Positions 26,406 through 38,460 are shown, numbered from the stretch's first letter. The stretch is 64,000 nucleotides of DNA from Neocallimastix lanati (nom. inval.) (GCA_016946835.1 JACVTC010000109.1:147501-211500); one strand, 5' to 3'. Notes: generated from the letters alone by a model not told the origin. A program made the numbers and translations.

Positions 26406-28246
26406 TAAATAATATTATAAATTTTAAAATAATTAATTATTATTTTATTTCAAAAATAATTAATTCACTTGTTTTATTAATTTTAAAATGTAAAATTATT
26501 TAACTTAAAATAATAAAATTTCTGTAAAAATTTTCTTATAATATTTATTTTATATTTAATTTTAATTAAAATGTATTTAAATATCATGCTATTATATTTA
26601 TAAAAATAAAAAAAATGAGTTATTGATATAAAGTTAATTCAATAATTCTATTAAAGCCATTTCATTTTAAATAATTAATTATAGTTTTATTTTGAAGAAA
26701 ATTTAAAAATCACATAAATTTCTTAATTATAATAAAATTTTATTATAAAATTTATTAAAACTAATTTATTAGTAAAAAAATAATTATTATTAAAAAAAAA
26801 TAAATAAATAAATTAATAAAAATAAGAATTAAATATATTAACGCGGGATTAATTAATTCCCTACCTGCATATGTAATTATTTTTTATTCTAAAATCCGAG
26901 TCTACCACTTTGGACTTCATTACATTAGTAATTTCTTAAATAAGAACAAATATTTTTTTTTATTAAATATATTTATTAATTTAATCATGTATTATTACAC
27001 AGTAAAAAAGTTGCCATGATCAAGTGGTAACACATAATAACCATAAAGCGGAATCATATGGTTTTGACTCATACTCTTTCAAAATATAAAATTAATGTAG
27101 TTCTATAAATCTACATTAATTATTGTATCAGGAACTAGGATTTATTTTGTTGGAAATTCCATTACCGAATGAAACCAAAAAGTTCTATTTTAATTATTAT
27201 TTTTATCAGTTTTTCTAAGATTAATTTTCTTGAAAGAAATCTCGATTTTTCAAACTTCCATCAAATCAAACTTTTTCAGAAGCAGTTTTTTTGAAAAGTA
27301 TAAATAAATGGGTGTGGATTTTGCAACTTAAAATATTTTTTTTTGTGTTTTTATTAATTAGTTAAAAAGTAATTTGAAATATTACAGCCACTAATTTAAT
27401 ATTAAATTATATTTAATAATTTTTATAATTAATAAAACACTTTCTTAAAAAATGAATTACTTATTTTAGTGTTACAAACCTGTTGTGTATCCAAAATCGT
27501 AACAAATATTCTAATATATTAATGTTCGAAACCAGTAATAAAATGAAATATTAAATAATAGTATATAATTAATAAGAAAATTACAGAAAAAATATTTTTT
27601 TCATTGAATCGAATAATGTCTTAATATATAATATATTATTGATTTTAATTTTACCATTATTTAATTCAAATTATAAAATATATATACTTTTGATCTATTT
27701 CATGAAATTAAAATATATAAGTAATTTGTTATTTCAATAGTAACTATCTAGTAAGTTAGTACATTTCTAATTCAACAATACATTTAAAAATATTTCGATA
27801 TAACTAAAAAATATTAAACTCATTTTCAAAAATATAAATGAATAATAAAAAATATATAATTATTTATACATAATACATATTTGTATATCTAATTTTCAAA
27901 ATCTTTATCATTGGAAAAAGATATTAATTAGTAAAAATTCTAACTTCAAAAATATTTCAAATATATGATAAATAAATAAATGGACTACTTGAATTACTTA
28001 ATCTTTGTAAATAAGAATATTCTAAATTTCCACTACTTTTCATGAACCTTATAGTATTAATTAAATGAAGATTTTCATAAACTTTTTCTAGTAATCAGTC
28101 TTTCTATTTTAATAATCTATAATATAATACTTATATATTTATTTTTCATATAAAGTATACAATTGTAAAAATCTGTCAAATGAATAATACTAAAATGATA
28201 ATAATATACTGATACAAAAAAAGATTTATAAACATATTAATTATGA
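26406..28246. other. Intergenic, no gene seen; two tRNA-like relic stretches
   Basis: AT-rich and non-coding. Two higher-complexity patches stand out. 26843-26940 on the minus strand contains AGTGGTAGACTCGGATTTTA. 27009-27085 on the plus strand contains ATGATCAAGTGGTAACAC and, 35 bases on, TATGGTTTTGACTCATA, which folds as a T-arm-like 5-bp stem. Neither closes an acceptor or anticodon stem. 27135-27330 is mixed sequence with GAAAAGTATAAATAAATGG, promoter-like but without a gene behind it. Confidence 0.5.
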
Positions 28247-28865
28247 ATGAGTTGCATTTAAGAACGTGGCATATAAATAAAAAATTTATTTCTAATTTAA
28301 TGCCCACATTTTTAATTATTATAAATAAATAAATAAATTTAACTAGAAATAAATATTAATAGGTTAGTTTTTTTTTTTTTTTTACATCAAAAAAAATTTT
28401 TCTCGTTTATCGTTTATTTATTTGTTTATAATTTAATTTTTTTATAATTGTTTTAAAAAAAATTAAATTATAAACAAATAAATAAACAATAAATAAAATA
28501 AATAAATGATAAATAAATAAATTAAATAAATAAATAGTTAATAATAAAAAATTATATATATATATTTTATTTTTAACCATTGAAAAATGGAAAAAAAAGC
28601 AAAAATTCATATAAATTAAGCAAGTTAAGGAAAAGAACAAATTATAATTAAAAAAAATAAATATAATTTATGTTGTTCAAATTAAATATTATTAAATACT
28701 ATTTTAACAAGAAATGTTAAAATATATCTAGTTAAATATTATTAAATATTATTAAATATCATTTTATTATTAATTAAATATTTATAGTAATTTAAACAAC
28801 CCCTACATGAATGATTATTAAGTCATATGTTTGAAAAGCCATATTTCGAACTACAACATTCCCTT
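28247..28865. mobile_element. MITE-like TIR element
   Basis: The left end reads GAGTTGCATTTAAGAACGTGGCATATAAATAAA. The right end, reverse-complemented, reads TGTTGTAGTTCGAAATATGGCTTT. These are imperfect inverted ends of the same family as 32177-32572. The interior is AT-rich, with the AAATGTTAAAATATATCT word shared with the MULE flank and a local hairpin around 28432-28483. No coding capacity. Confidence 0.4.
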
Positions 28866-29286
28866 TAATAATATTCGTATTAACTAAGAGTAAATGAAAT
28901 AAATATTTATATTTTGTGTATATAACATATATTCGATTTAAAATGTTACACTTGTGACACAATGCCACAACTGTATAATTACAAATAATTATTTTATTTG
29001 TTTTATAAATAAATGAATAAAAATGGTTTTATTTATCAGGCAAAAGCTTTTAAATTAAAAAAGTATAAATAATATTAATAATATATTTAAAATAAATATA
29101 AAAATATAAATTTGTACAAATATTAAATTTACTCTTTTGTATTTTATTGAAATTTTCTATATTTTTTTTATTATTTTTTTTATTTTTATTTTTATTTTTT
29201 TATTTTTTTTTTGTATTAGCGAACTATAATAAATTAAAAAATTAAACATTAAATTTAAAAATTTTTAACCTTTTTTTTTCCATTTT
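28866..29286. other. 3' flank of the glycosyltransferase-like gene
   Basis: AT-rich, non-coding, with T-rich low complexity near 29155-29215. Nothing recognisable. Confidence 0.6.
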
Positions 29287-30651
29287 TTATAGCACCTTTT
29301 TTTTTGTATTTTCTAAAGAATTTTTTTTATATTCACTTAAAAAGCTTTCATCTAGACCATTTTTTATTTGAGGGCCAAATTGATAATGAACAGTAACGAA
29401 TCTCGGATAAAGTACGTTTCCATTTAAGTTGTAAACATAAATTTCATCGTTAAAATTTTTGAAATTTGTTTTAAATTCATGACCGTAATAATTACGTATT
29501 GTTTTTTTTTCTACATTTGTTTTATTGAACGATCGGTTATAATTCTTTTTATTTATTCCAAACATACAAATCGATTCTTTATGATCATCTAAACTTATAG
29601 GAGCTAAATTGTTATTTATAAATACGGAAATATTTTTTAAAAAGTATTCATGAACTTTTTTGGCTACGTTACCATCAGTGTAGTAGTTATATATTTCATC
29701 AGGGGAATTTTTACCTGCATATAAGTCTCCGATTACATAATTAGGTATTAAGCCATTTTTATTATTGTAAAAAAGTGATACTGCATGGTTTACCATGTTT
29801 GGAAAAACGAAATTTTTATCTGGGTTACTAACAATATAATTTATAAATTCATCGTAGCGGTTTAAATCTATATAAACTATATCGTCATCTATTTTCAAAA
29901 ATAAATCAAAATCATAATCTAAATAATACTCATAAGGTTCAGCCCAATTAGAAATGCCAAATCTTTTTTTGGTATCAAAAAGTTTTATATTTTTTTTTTG
30001 AGTTTCTTCATAATCCCAGAATCCACTGCTTCCGTAACCAGTATGAATTTTTATAGACCTAATTTCTCTATCTTCCACAGAAGCAATCATGAAATTTTCA
30101 ACTATAAGATTTCCGTTAGACAATTTTATTTTAAAATTTTTATAATTTTTTTCATTTAAAACTCCACTTTGGATTTTTTCGCATAAAGAAGTTCCTTGAA
30201 TTCCTCTTCGTATTACGGATTTGGTATTTCCCCAACCTCCAATAACTATTTCGTATTTATTATTTATAAGAATGTGAGCATCATTTTTGGCTTTAATTTT
30301 TATATCAAATTGGTTATTTTTCACAAGAGGAGTTATCTCTCTATATTCCGTGAATGATTCTGAAGTTTTGTGAAGGTTAGATATAGATTCAAGATAAGCT
30401 ATATCATTTTTATTATTGGTAAACTGCCAAAGGTTTATCTCGGTTAACTTATTTTCCATTTGAAGCTTTAATAAATATGGCATTAAAATAGACAAATATT
30501 TTTCTCTTCCAGCAAAAATACAAGCGACGGAATGAATATTTCTATTGGTATGGTCTTTTGGAAATTCTACTTTTACACATTTTATGGATAAAATTCCTAA
30601 AAACAAAACCAAACTTTGGAATAAATACATTATTTTACTTTTATTTTTCAT
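29287..30651 (-). CDS. Secretory-pathway glycosyltransferase-like protein with an internal Methyltransf_FA-type lectin-like domain
   Basis: 454-residue intronless ORF. An N-terminal hydrophobic segment (residues 8-24, MYLFQSLVLFLGILSI) is a signal peptide or type II anchor, so the protein should face the ER/Golgi lumen. Residues 41-110 (VACIFAGREKYLSILMPYL...) look like the first strand-helix units of a GT-A-type glycosyltransferase. Residues about 114-205 (FDIKIKAKNDAHILIN, YEIVIGGWGNTKSVIRRG) match the farnesoic-acid O-methyltransferase-type domain (Methyltransf_FA), which is thought to bind rather than methylate. The transferase-like part then resumes: SNWAEPYEYYLDYDFD and a metal-binding-like DDD in FLKIDDDIVYID (255-257). 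The C terminus holds a conserved-looking VTVHYQFGPQIKNGL. Substrate unknown. The first ATG was chosen because the hydrophobic segment follows it. Composition is less AT-rich than its flanks. Function assigned by fold resemblance only. Confidence 0.75.
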   Translation of the reverse strand: MKNKSKIMYLFQSLVLFLGILSIKCVKVEFPKDHTNRNIHSVACIFAGREKYLSILMPYLLKLQMENKLTEINLWQFTNNKNDIAYLESISNLHKTSESFTEYREITPLVKNNQFDIKIKAKNDAHILINNKYEIVIGGWGNTKSVIRRGIQGTSLCEKIQSGVLNEKNYKNFKIKLSNGNLIVENFMIASVEDREIRSIKIHTGYGSSGFWDYEETQKKNIKLFDTKKRFGISNWAEPYEYYLDYDFDLFLKIDDDIVYIDLNRYDEFINYIVSNPDKNFVFPNMVNHAVSLFYNNKNGLIPNYVIGDLYAGKNSPDEIYNYYTDGNVAKKVHEYFLKNISVFINNNLAPISLDDHKESICMFGINKKNYNRSFNKTNVEKKTIRNYYGHEFKTNFKNFNDEIYVYNLNGNVLYPRFVTVHYQFGPQIKNGLDESFLSEYKKNSLENTKKKVL

Positions 30652-31640
30652 AGTTTTAACCTATTTTTGATAGTTTCTATATAATAATAAAATAATTACA
30701 AAAAAAAAAAAAGATAAATAATAAATAAAATTAAAAATTAAATTTTCTTTAATATTGTAGTGATTATTAATAATTTGAATTATTAAAATTTAAAATAAAT
30801 TATTATAAATAAAAAAATAATATCCAAGAATTTAATTAAACTCTCTCTTGTAAAATTACACAAAATGTGGTTATTATTAGAATTAGTTGCATATAAAATT
30901 ATAGTTTAGAAATAAACTAAATATATAAACTAATATTATAATAATACAATATAATATAAGTATTAAAGTTAATATATTTAATTATAACATAAGTAAGGAT
31001 AATTATTTCATTGTATGATAATATAAAAGAATTATGCATATTTAATACAAACTTTAAGATAAATAAGAATATTTAAGTTAAATATAATAAGAATTATTAC
31101 GTTGTTATTCAATTTCTGATATTAAATTTTTTTTCAAACTCAGAATAATGTATTTTATTAATTAATAACTTAATAACTTATATTGCTCGTTTAGAAACAT
31201 AATAGTTTTTATTTAGTCTGTGAAAAAAGATTTTTCTTATATTTTTTATAACATTCATTTATTATAATAAATTTTGGATATTTTTCTTTCTGATTTAACT
31301 TAACAGTAATATTAAATTTTCATTTGACAATAATAATTTTATTTAAACAATTATTATAATTTTTATTTATACTTTAAGACCTTTTTTTTTAATAAAAAAA
31401 GAAGAAAATTTTAAAATATTATAATTATTAAGTATGAAATTATATAAGAACACCTTTTTATTTAACTGAATTACTTTATTAAAGAATTACAAAAGTTTAA
31501 AAGTATATAAAGTATATTTTAATTTTCTTATTTCATTTTATTAACAGAATTAATAATAAATTATTATTGGTTAATTAAATAGAAATATATTAATGCTAAA
31601 CAACCAATATATGTAGCAACTCATTTTTTTATATTAATAA
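30652..31640. other. Promoter-side intergenic of the glycosyltransferase-like gene
   Basis: No gene or clear element seen. AT-rich sequence with short homopolymers (30696-30710, 31384-31400). Confidence 0.6.
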
Positions 31641-32095
31641 AAAATTTTTTTCATTTCCTGTGTGTTCCTTGGTTTTCCCCCTCTCCCTCAGGACCAATAG
31701 GAATATTGTGCTAGTCACACACCTCTTTATAAGAAGATAATGTCCCTACTGGTTGGCCTTACTGAGAATTCAGCATTAGCTCTTTGGCATGCATATTATT
31801 GCTGAGAATATTTCTTGTACGCTTTTTTTCGGAGTGCTTCTCCAGATCCAAGCTTCCCTTATAAAGTAAGATTATTATAACCTAACCCATGGACATACGT
31901 ACTAACGATAAATACATAAACGTCAGAAAGATTGCAATTCTGAAGATTATATCCACATCCTCAAGTAGAATATATATTTTCTTGGACACATAAAATGTAC
32001 TCAAATATTAGTAATTCCCTTGTAAATGTATTAAAATGAAAATACTTGTACAACCCTCTCAGGCCCACATTTAGAACAGTATCTTTTCTACATTA
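31641..32095 (-). mobile_element. Higher-GC island, probably a decayed LINE 3' end
   Basis: A 450-bp patch of clearly higher GC and complexity than the surroundings. On the minus strand it shows a CxxC word (CSKCGPERVVQ) followed about 25 residues later by VHFMCPRKY. That is the spacing and the H-x-x-C-P ending of the cysteine-rich tail found after LINE reverse transcriptases. Several stop codons interrupt every frame. The order fits a non-LTR element in minus orientation. An alternative is an unrelated decayed gene. Confidence 0.4.
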
Positions 32096-32176
32096 CTAAA
32101 GAGATTTAGAATAATAATATATATAAATATAAATTTAATAATAATTATTAAAAATTAAATTTATTTTTTTGGAGAG

Positions 32177-32572
32177 TTTTCATTTCGGAACGTGGCTTAT
32201 AAATAAAATTTAATTCTAAATTTAACGCACCATACTTTTTTCTTTTTTAAATAATTGTAAATAAATAAAATATTAAAATAAATCTTTATTATTAATTATT
32301 ATTATTATTTTAACAAAAAATATTAAAATATATCATTAAATTTAAACATTATTATATATTAATTATATAATTTATTATTATTAAAACAAAAAATAATAAA
32401 ATATGTCTTTAAAATTAAATATTATAATATATTATTTCATTATTTTAATATTTATTAAAAATTAAAATATTATTATTTATTTATCAAAAATATTTTAAGC
32501 CACTCTTACATTAACTGTATATTAAAGTACGCCGCAGTTTATGTAAAGCCACGTTTGAAATGCACCACATTT
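32177..32572. mobile_element. MITE-like TIR element (best-preserved ends)
   Basis: The left end near 32177-32208 reads GTTTTCATTTCGGAACGTGGCTTATA. The right end, reverse-complemented from 32572, reads GTGGTGCATTTCAAACGTGGCTTTA, so the ends are inverted over about 26 bp with few mismatches. Length about 396 bp, no ORF. The interior carries AACAAAAAATATTAAAATATATC, as found downstream of the decayed MULE. Confidence 0.6.
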
Positions 32573-32759
32573 AATATAATAAATTATATTATTTATAATT
32601 TTCAATAATTATATATATATATTTTTAAACGAATACATCATATATAATACACCACAATATTCATATATTAATTTTATAATTATATATAATGTGATTCGTG
32701 TTATATAACCTTTATTTTATTAAAGAATAATAACATAAAATTATTATATTACATGTTAT

Positions 32760-33005
32760 TTTATAATGGGGAGAGCGCGTTTCGGAACCACACGTGAGTA
32801 GATTTTTTTGAGATGGCGTATTATATATAAATTTTTTTATATAAATAAATAATTAAATAATAATTAAATAAATATTTTATTATATATTAATTTCATAATT
32901 TAATATATATATATTCGATAATAAAAAAAAAAAAAATAAAATAATTATAATAAAAATATAAGTATTAATAAGCCACATTCCGAAAAGCACCACCCTTCTT
33001 TATAA
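32760..33005. mobile_element. Short TIR element of the same family
   Basis: The left end reads GGGGAGAGCGCGTTTCGGAACCAC near 32767. The right end, reverse-complemented, reads AAGGGTGGTGCTTTTCGGAATGTGGCTTATTAA. The TTTCGGAA core is shared by both ends. About 0.25 kb, AT-rich interior, no ORF. Confidence 0.45.
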
Positions 33006-33149
33006 TATACATTTATATACATTATACATAAATATCATATGATTTATTTTACGTCATTAACACAAATGCTAGCTCATATATTTATGTTATTACATTATAT
33101 TTATTTATTAGATTTATATAATATTAAACTTATTTAACTTTATTCCTAA

Positions 33150-36100
33150 CATTCCCCCTATTCTTGTATCTTGTGAAGTAAAGAGTTTTTAAATTTTTTT
33201 GTAAAGGTACCATTAAGATATTTTGTAAATCCGTCTGAGAGATTATATTGAGATTTTATATACTTGAGTTCTATTTTATTTTCCTTTATTAATTCCATTA
33301 CTTTATGGTACTTTAAATCAATATGTTTTGATTTTGGGTTTATTGTTTCATTTTTACTGTTGTAAATAGCTGCTTTATTATCTATATTTATCGTAATACA
33401 ATTTAATTTTATACCCGTTTAAGAAATTTCTTAACCACATACATTTCATGACGCATTCATTTAAACTATAATACTCACTTTCTGCAGTAGATAAAGCAAC
33501 GTAATGTTGTAATTTTGAATACCATGTAATTGGAGCTGAACCCATGAAAATTACAAAACCAGTAGTAGATCTTTTGGTTCTAGCATCACCCCTAAGTCTG
33601 CATCTACATATATTCTAATTTTAATATTTCTATTAAATTTAATACCGTAATATTTTGTTCCTTTCAAATACCTGAATATTTTAATTGTATTCATCCAGTC
33701 TTCAAAAGTGGAATTTTGGTTCTTTCTTGATGCTTTGCTAGTGGCGAACATTATATCCGGTCTGGTTCCCATAGCTAAGTACAGTAGACAGCCAACTGCT
33801 TGTATATAGGTCGTTTTGTCAAATTTTCTTTCTCTGAGTTTCTCATCTTCAGTATACATCGTATTTGAAATTTCATTGTATTTGTCGATTTTAAACCTTT
33901 TCAAAATATCTTTCAAATATGACAATTGATGTACAATATAACCATCTTCATGTAGAGTTCTTCTTCAAGGTCAGCATTTAAATATGCTGCCTTAATATCG
34001 ATTTGATAAATTTCAAAACCGTAATAACTGGCAATTGAGATGATTATTCTTAGGGAGTCTTGTTTGAGGGTAGGAGAAAAAGTTTCTAAATAATCAATGC
34101 CATATATTTGAGAAAAACCACAAGCCACTAACCTTGCTTTATATCTTGTGATTATACCTACATCATTTCTTTTAAGACTAAAAATCCATCTTGCTGATAT
34201 AATGTGCTTTTCTTTGGGAACCTTTTTGACAAAAGTGTATACGTATTTGTCTTTCATATTTTTTAATTCACCTGCTATAGCTTCTAACCATTTTTGTTTA
34301 TCTTCTCTATTTAGGATTTCTTCGTAAGTGACTGGAGCGTCTATAATTACATTACTTAGTGCAACCATATTGAAGTAATTAAATGCCTTTCTTTTCTTAC
34401 TATTTTCAACTATATCCTCATTTAATTCATCATTATATTTTCTTTTAGATGTACTATTATTTTCTTTCCTATTTTTATTCTTTAAATTATTTTGAGTACT
34501 TGAATTTGTATTACTTATTTGTTTGCTTACATTTTTCACTGTATTGTTAATTAAAATAGGCTCTTGATTATTCTTTTCATCTTTTAAATTCACTAAGTCA
34601 AAGGGTTTCTTGGTATCCTTCCTCACGTTTAAATTGGAATCCTTTTGCTGGTTTGTATGGTTTGTATTATTATTTTGTTTATTTGAATTGTATTGATTAG
34701 GATCCATATTACCATTCTCATGGTTTGAGTTTTTAAAATTTAATTGACCAATTTTATTATTATTAGTGATGGGGTTATTTAAATTTGAATTATTAAAATA
34801 ATATAGATCAGTATTATTATTATCGGTTTGATTAGATTTATTATTAATATTATTTGGATTTAAATTGTTAGAATCATTTTGTAATGAATCCGTCAATTAA
34901 AACAGATTATAACAATAAAAAATACTTTACAATTTAAACAAATAAGTAAATTCTTTTATTATTAAATTCTTTTTATTAATTATAAATTTCTTTTATGTTA
35001 TTAACTGTAAAATAGTTAATAACTAATACATCGATTAAATTGAGAAAAATTACATGTATTTATATTTTTTCTTATTACATTATTAATATACGATGTTATT
35101 TAATAATATATATAAAACTATTTATTTATAAACAAAAGATTTTTTAATTAATAATTTTTATTATTTATTAATTTACTAAAACAAAAATTAATTTTTTAAA
35201 CTCTTTATTTTATTTATTATTTTAATACTTATAATAATTTTAATTATATATTTAATATTGAAAAACTATTTTTATAAATATTAACTATTTAAGATTATTC
35301 CTAAATTAATATTTAACTATTTAAAACTAAACTAAATTACCTAAACTAATTAAAAAATATTTCTAATTTAAAAAATAATTAATAAATTTTATTTCAATAA
35401 ATTTTATATTAAAAAATAATTCATATACATTAAATAAATTAATTGTTTTTGTTTATTTTCATTTTCATTTTCACTTTCACTGGAAGATTCTTCATTTGAG
35501 TAATGTTTTCTTTTCTTATTATATCTGCACTCTTTAGTAGTATGTCCTTTCTTTTCGCAGATATAACAATATTTATTATTGTGAGTCTTATGTTTATATT
35601 TAAAATTATTTTTATTTTTAATTTTTCTATTTGTATATTTAGAAATTAAATTTATTGAAGTTTCGTTTTCATTATCTTGTGTTCTATCATGGACAAAATA
35701 CTGGTCTAAATTTTCTTCAATTAATTTTGAATCTCCTGCATAGAGCTTAAAAGTTACTATATTGTTTATTTCATTAAAAAATCTTTCACTAGTGTAATCT
35801 TTTGTTGGATGGATAAAAAATTTTGCATATAAAGGAAGGGAGTTATACATAATTTTTACTTTTTCTAATTCACCGATGTTAGAAGATATTGTTGATTATT
35901 AAAGATTTTGCTCTGGAGTTTTTCTTTTCAGTCTTTTTTAACTTTTCTATGTCATTTGGGAAGTTTTCTTTTATGGATGCTATTACATCTTTATTTATAT
36001 ATTTTACTAATTTTCTGGTTTCCAAGGCTGTTTTTATCCTTCCGAACCATGGATCAAAGTTTGAGCCATTTAGGAATTGTTCTTTATTGAGTATGAATTC

Positions 36101-36256
36101 CTTTGTCATGATTTTTTAAATTCTAGTAAACACAAAATTTAGAGTGAAGATGTTTTATATATATGTTCTTGTACTAACTAATGTTTATATTCTGATTCTA
36201 CTATTTGTTAATATATAATAATGGGCTTTGTTTTGGAGCCGTTGAGACTCTTAATC
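33150..36256 (-). mobile_element. Ty1/copia fossil, interrupted by a family-A LTR
   Basis: Order on the minus strand: a GATTAAGAGTCTCAACGGCTCC stretch at about 36234-36256 (same word as the other copia element, candidate primer-binding region); Gag start near 36109 (MTKEFILNKEQFLNG) with a CCHC zinc knuckle CYICEKKGHTTKEC near 35560; then a reverse family-A LTR; then an Asn-rich linker and reverse transcriptase (YKARLVACGFSQIYGIDYLE, IYQIDIKAAYLNADL) near 33950-34300; then RNase H-side sequence at 33200-33925; and a GGGGGAA purine tract at about 33150. Protease and integrase are absent. Broken, several breaks. The LTRs are eroded: a TGTTAGGAATAAAG start reads leftward from 33149, and the 5' LTR edge is near 36257. 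Confidence 0.85.
34880..35445 (-). mobile_element. Family-A LTR inserted in the copia fossil (incomplete)
   Basis: Starts TGTAATGAATCCGTCAATTA at 34880 and follows the reverse-complement of the family-A LTR until about 35445. The terminal 55-60 bp of the LTR are missing there and no target duplication is visible. Insertion was therefore followed by, or came with, a deletion. Confidence 0.85.
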
Positions 36257-37003
36257 TGTTAACACACTTAAATTTATGATTAATAAATTTTAATGTTGTT
36301 TATTTATTTTTATTTATTAGGAATTAAACCTCTATTCTTATGTAAATATTACAGTGAGCATTTTATATATTTAGCAATTCATCATTTGTGCCACATTAGA
36401 TTCATGTATATCACGTGCATCAATAATTATTATATACATAATTTTAGGACAGTTATCAATTGAAATTTAAAATTATAAATTAGAACTTAAATTATTTAAA
36501 TTTATATTTATTAAATATGAAATTAAATAATTTAGTCACAAAAAAATCGCCAAATCTGTTATTGTTAAATTTTTATTTATTTAAATAGTATAGTTTAATA
36601 TTATTAATAGTTTTTAGTTTAATTTTAAATTAGTTAAAATATTTAAATAGTTATAATAAAAAATAGTTATAATAAAAAATAGTTAATTAGAAAATTATAC
36701 TATAATTAGTTTTAGTTTAAATATTTTATTATTTTATAAAATTAATTATTATTAATATTTAAATTGAATATATGTAAATTAAATTAATTTAATATATTAG
36801 AATATAATTAAGAAAAAATATAAATATTGTAAATTTTCTTTAATTGAAAAAATGTAATTGTTATTTTTTATAATTTGATAGTTCACAACATAATAAGAAC
36901 TATTTAATAAAAGATTTTGAATAAACCAAATATTTTTAATAAAAAGAATTTATTTTATAATAGTGTTTTTGTATTATTATAATCTGTTTTAACATAAAAC
37001 ACT
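36257..37003 (+). mobile_element. Eroded LTR sequence between two copia fossils
   Basis: 36257 to about 36480 is the likely eroded 5' LTR of the minus-strand copia element (starts TGTTAACACACTT on the plus strand). From about 36480 to 36994 the sequence follows families A/B in forward orientation (core ATATAATTAAGAAAAAATATAAA near 36800, end ATAATCTGTTTTAACA). The exact left border could not be fixed. Confidence 0.6.
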
Positions 37004-38460
37004 TTATAGATATGCGGTTTGTATTATCCTTTTATAAAACACTGTTTTATAATTTTGATCTGATAAACCGTCAACAGAAATTAAGTTTTTATTGAAAGCA
37101 GGTATATATAGAACGTGCTTGAGATTGATAATATTACCATTTATATATCCTTTATATGTACCTATACCTTTTGATTTCACGTATTCCCCATTTGCAAAAT
37201 AGATTTTCTTATTATGTTTAAGCATGTTTGTCAAGATATCAGGATTACCAGTCATATGATATGTAGTTCCTGAATCTAAAGTCCATGAACATATCTCATC
37301 ATCGACGTGTTTTTGATCATTAATTGAACTATTATAAAAACTTAGAGGTTTTATTGGTAAAATACTTGTTGACGTGTCATTAAATTGTGCTTTATACAAG
37401 TTATTACTTGTTGACGCGTCATTAGATTGTGTTTCTTAAGCGTTATTATAGTCTTTAAAGAAGTATTCTCTGTGCTTATCTTCTTCTTCATTAACTTTAA
37501 CCTCATTGTTTTGACATTTGATCTTGCCTCCCGCCTTGTTTTCTTCCTTTTTTGATAATTTTTATTATTTTTTTTATTATTATAATTTTTTCTTTTCTTG
37601 TAATCATTATTTGATTTTTTATTCCAACATTCTCTTTTAAAATGACCTTTTTTACTACAGTACCAACATTCTATGTCTTTTCTAGAGATATTAAAATTGT
37701 TATTACCTTTTGTTCTTGGTTGGTTGTAATTTACCTGTACTTTTGAGGAGTTCGATACTGGGCTTGTATCAGTTTTATTGTTCTTATTACCATATATTTC
37801 ATCCAGTTTACGTATTTCCTTTAATTTATTGTAAGATTGTATTAGATTTTCTATAACCCCATTCAAATCTTTTTGAAATTGTAACATATTACCATCCTTT
37901 GCTAATTCTATTGGCATGGCCCTATATAAATAATTAAATTTATCATCTTCAGATGGTTTTGCCTTTAATTTTTCTAATTCCTTGAATTTTTGTTTAAAAT
38001 TAGAAATAAATAAAGATATATGTTTTTCTCCTTCCGGATCAAATTTTGTATAATTTAGATAATCCTTGATTTCATTTCGTCATTCTTCTTCAGTTCTTAC
38101 ACAGGTTTCTATTATACTCTGATAGATTTCGTATGACGTTAATGATTCGAAATCTATATCCTCAATTAGATTTATGCTGACGCTTCTTATTAAAATATTT
38201 CTAACTTTGGCATCAGCTAATATAACTTCTTTCTTGGTACCAACAGCGTAATATGTATCTGTTTGATCAAGTATAGCAATTGACTTTGCTCTTTCATCTT
38301 CGGATATAGTAGATCCGTCCTTTTTTATTAATTTTTCATTTAGGATATATCCGATTAAATTTTCCTGCATAAGCAATGCGAAAATTTCTTTCTTCCATAT
38401 CTTGAAATTTTCGCGACCTTCACGTAAATCCCTTGTGCTTAAATTTTCTTTATTAGACAT
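37004..38460 (-). mobile_element. Ty1/copia fossil: Gag with zinc knuckle and protease only
   Basis: On the minus strand Gag starts at 38460 (MSNKENLSTRDLREG, FKIWKKEIFALLMQ). A CCHC zinc knuckle CWYCSKKGHFKREC lies near 37650, a Lys/Asn/Arg-rich linker follows, and then the aspartic-protease motif SWTLDSGTTYHMT near 37270. The element stops at the LTR sequence ending 36994, and no integrase or reverse transcriptase of this copy is present. Broken, a few breaks. It belongs to a lineage different from the neighbour at 33150-36256 (different Gag). Confidence 0.85.

Noticed and set aside
27009-27085. Functional tRNA gene
   Set aside because: The T-arm-like stem forms but neither acceptor nor anticodon stems pair; kept only as a possible relic.
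35889-36119. Plus-strand ORFs opposite the copia Gag start
   Set aside because: Antisense shadows; the minus strand has the recognisable Gag N terminus.
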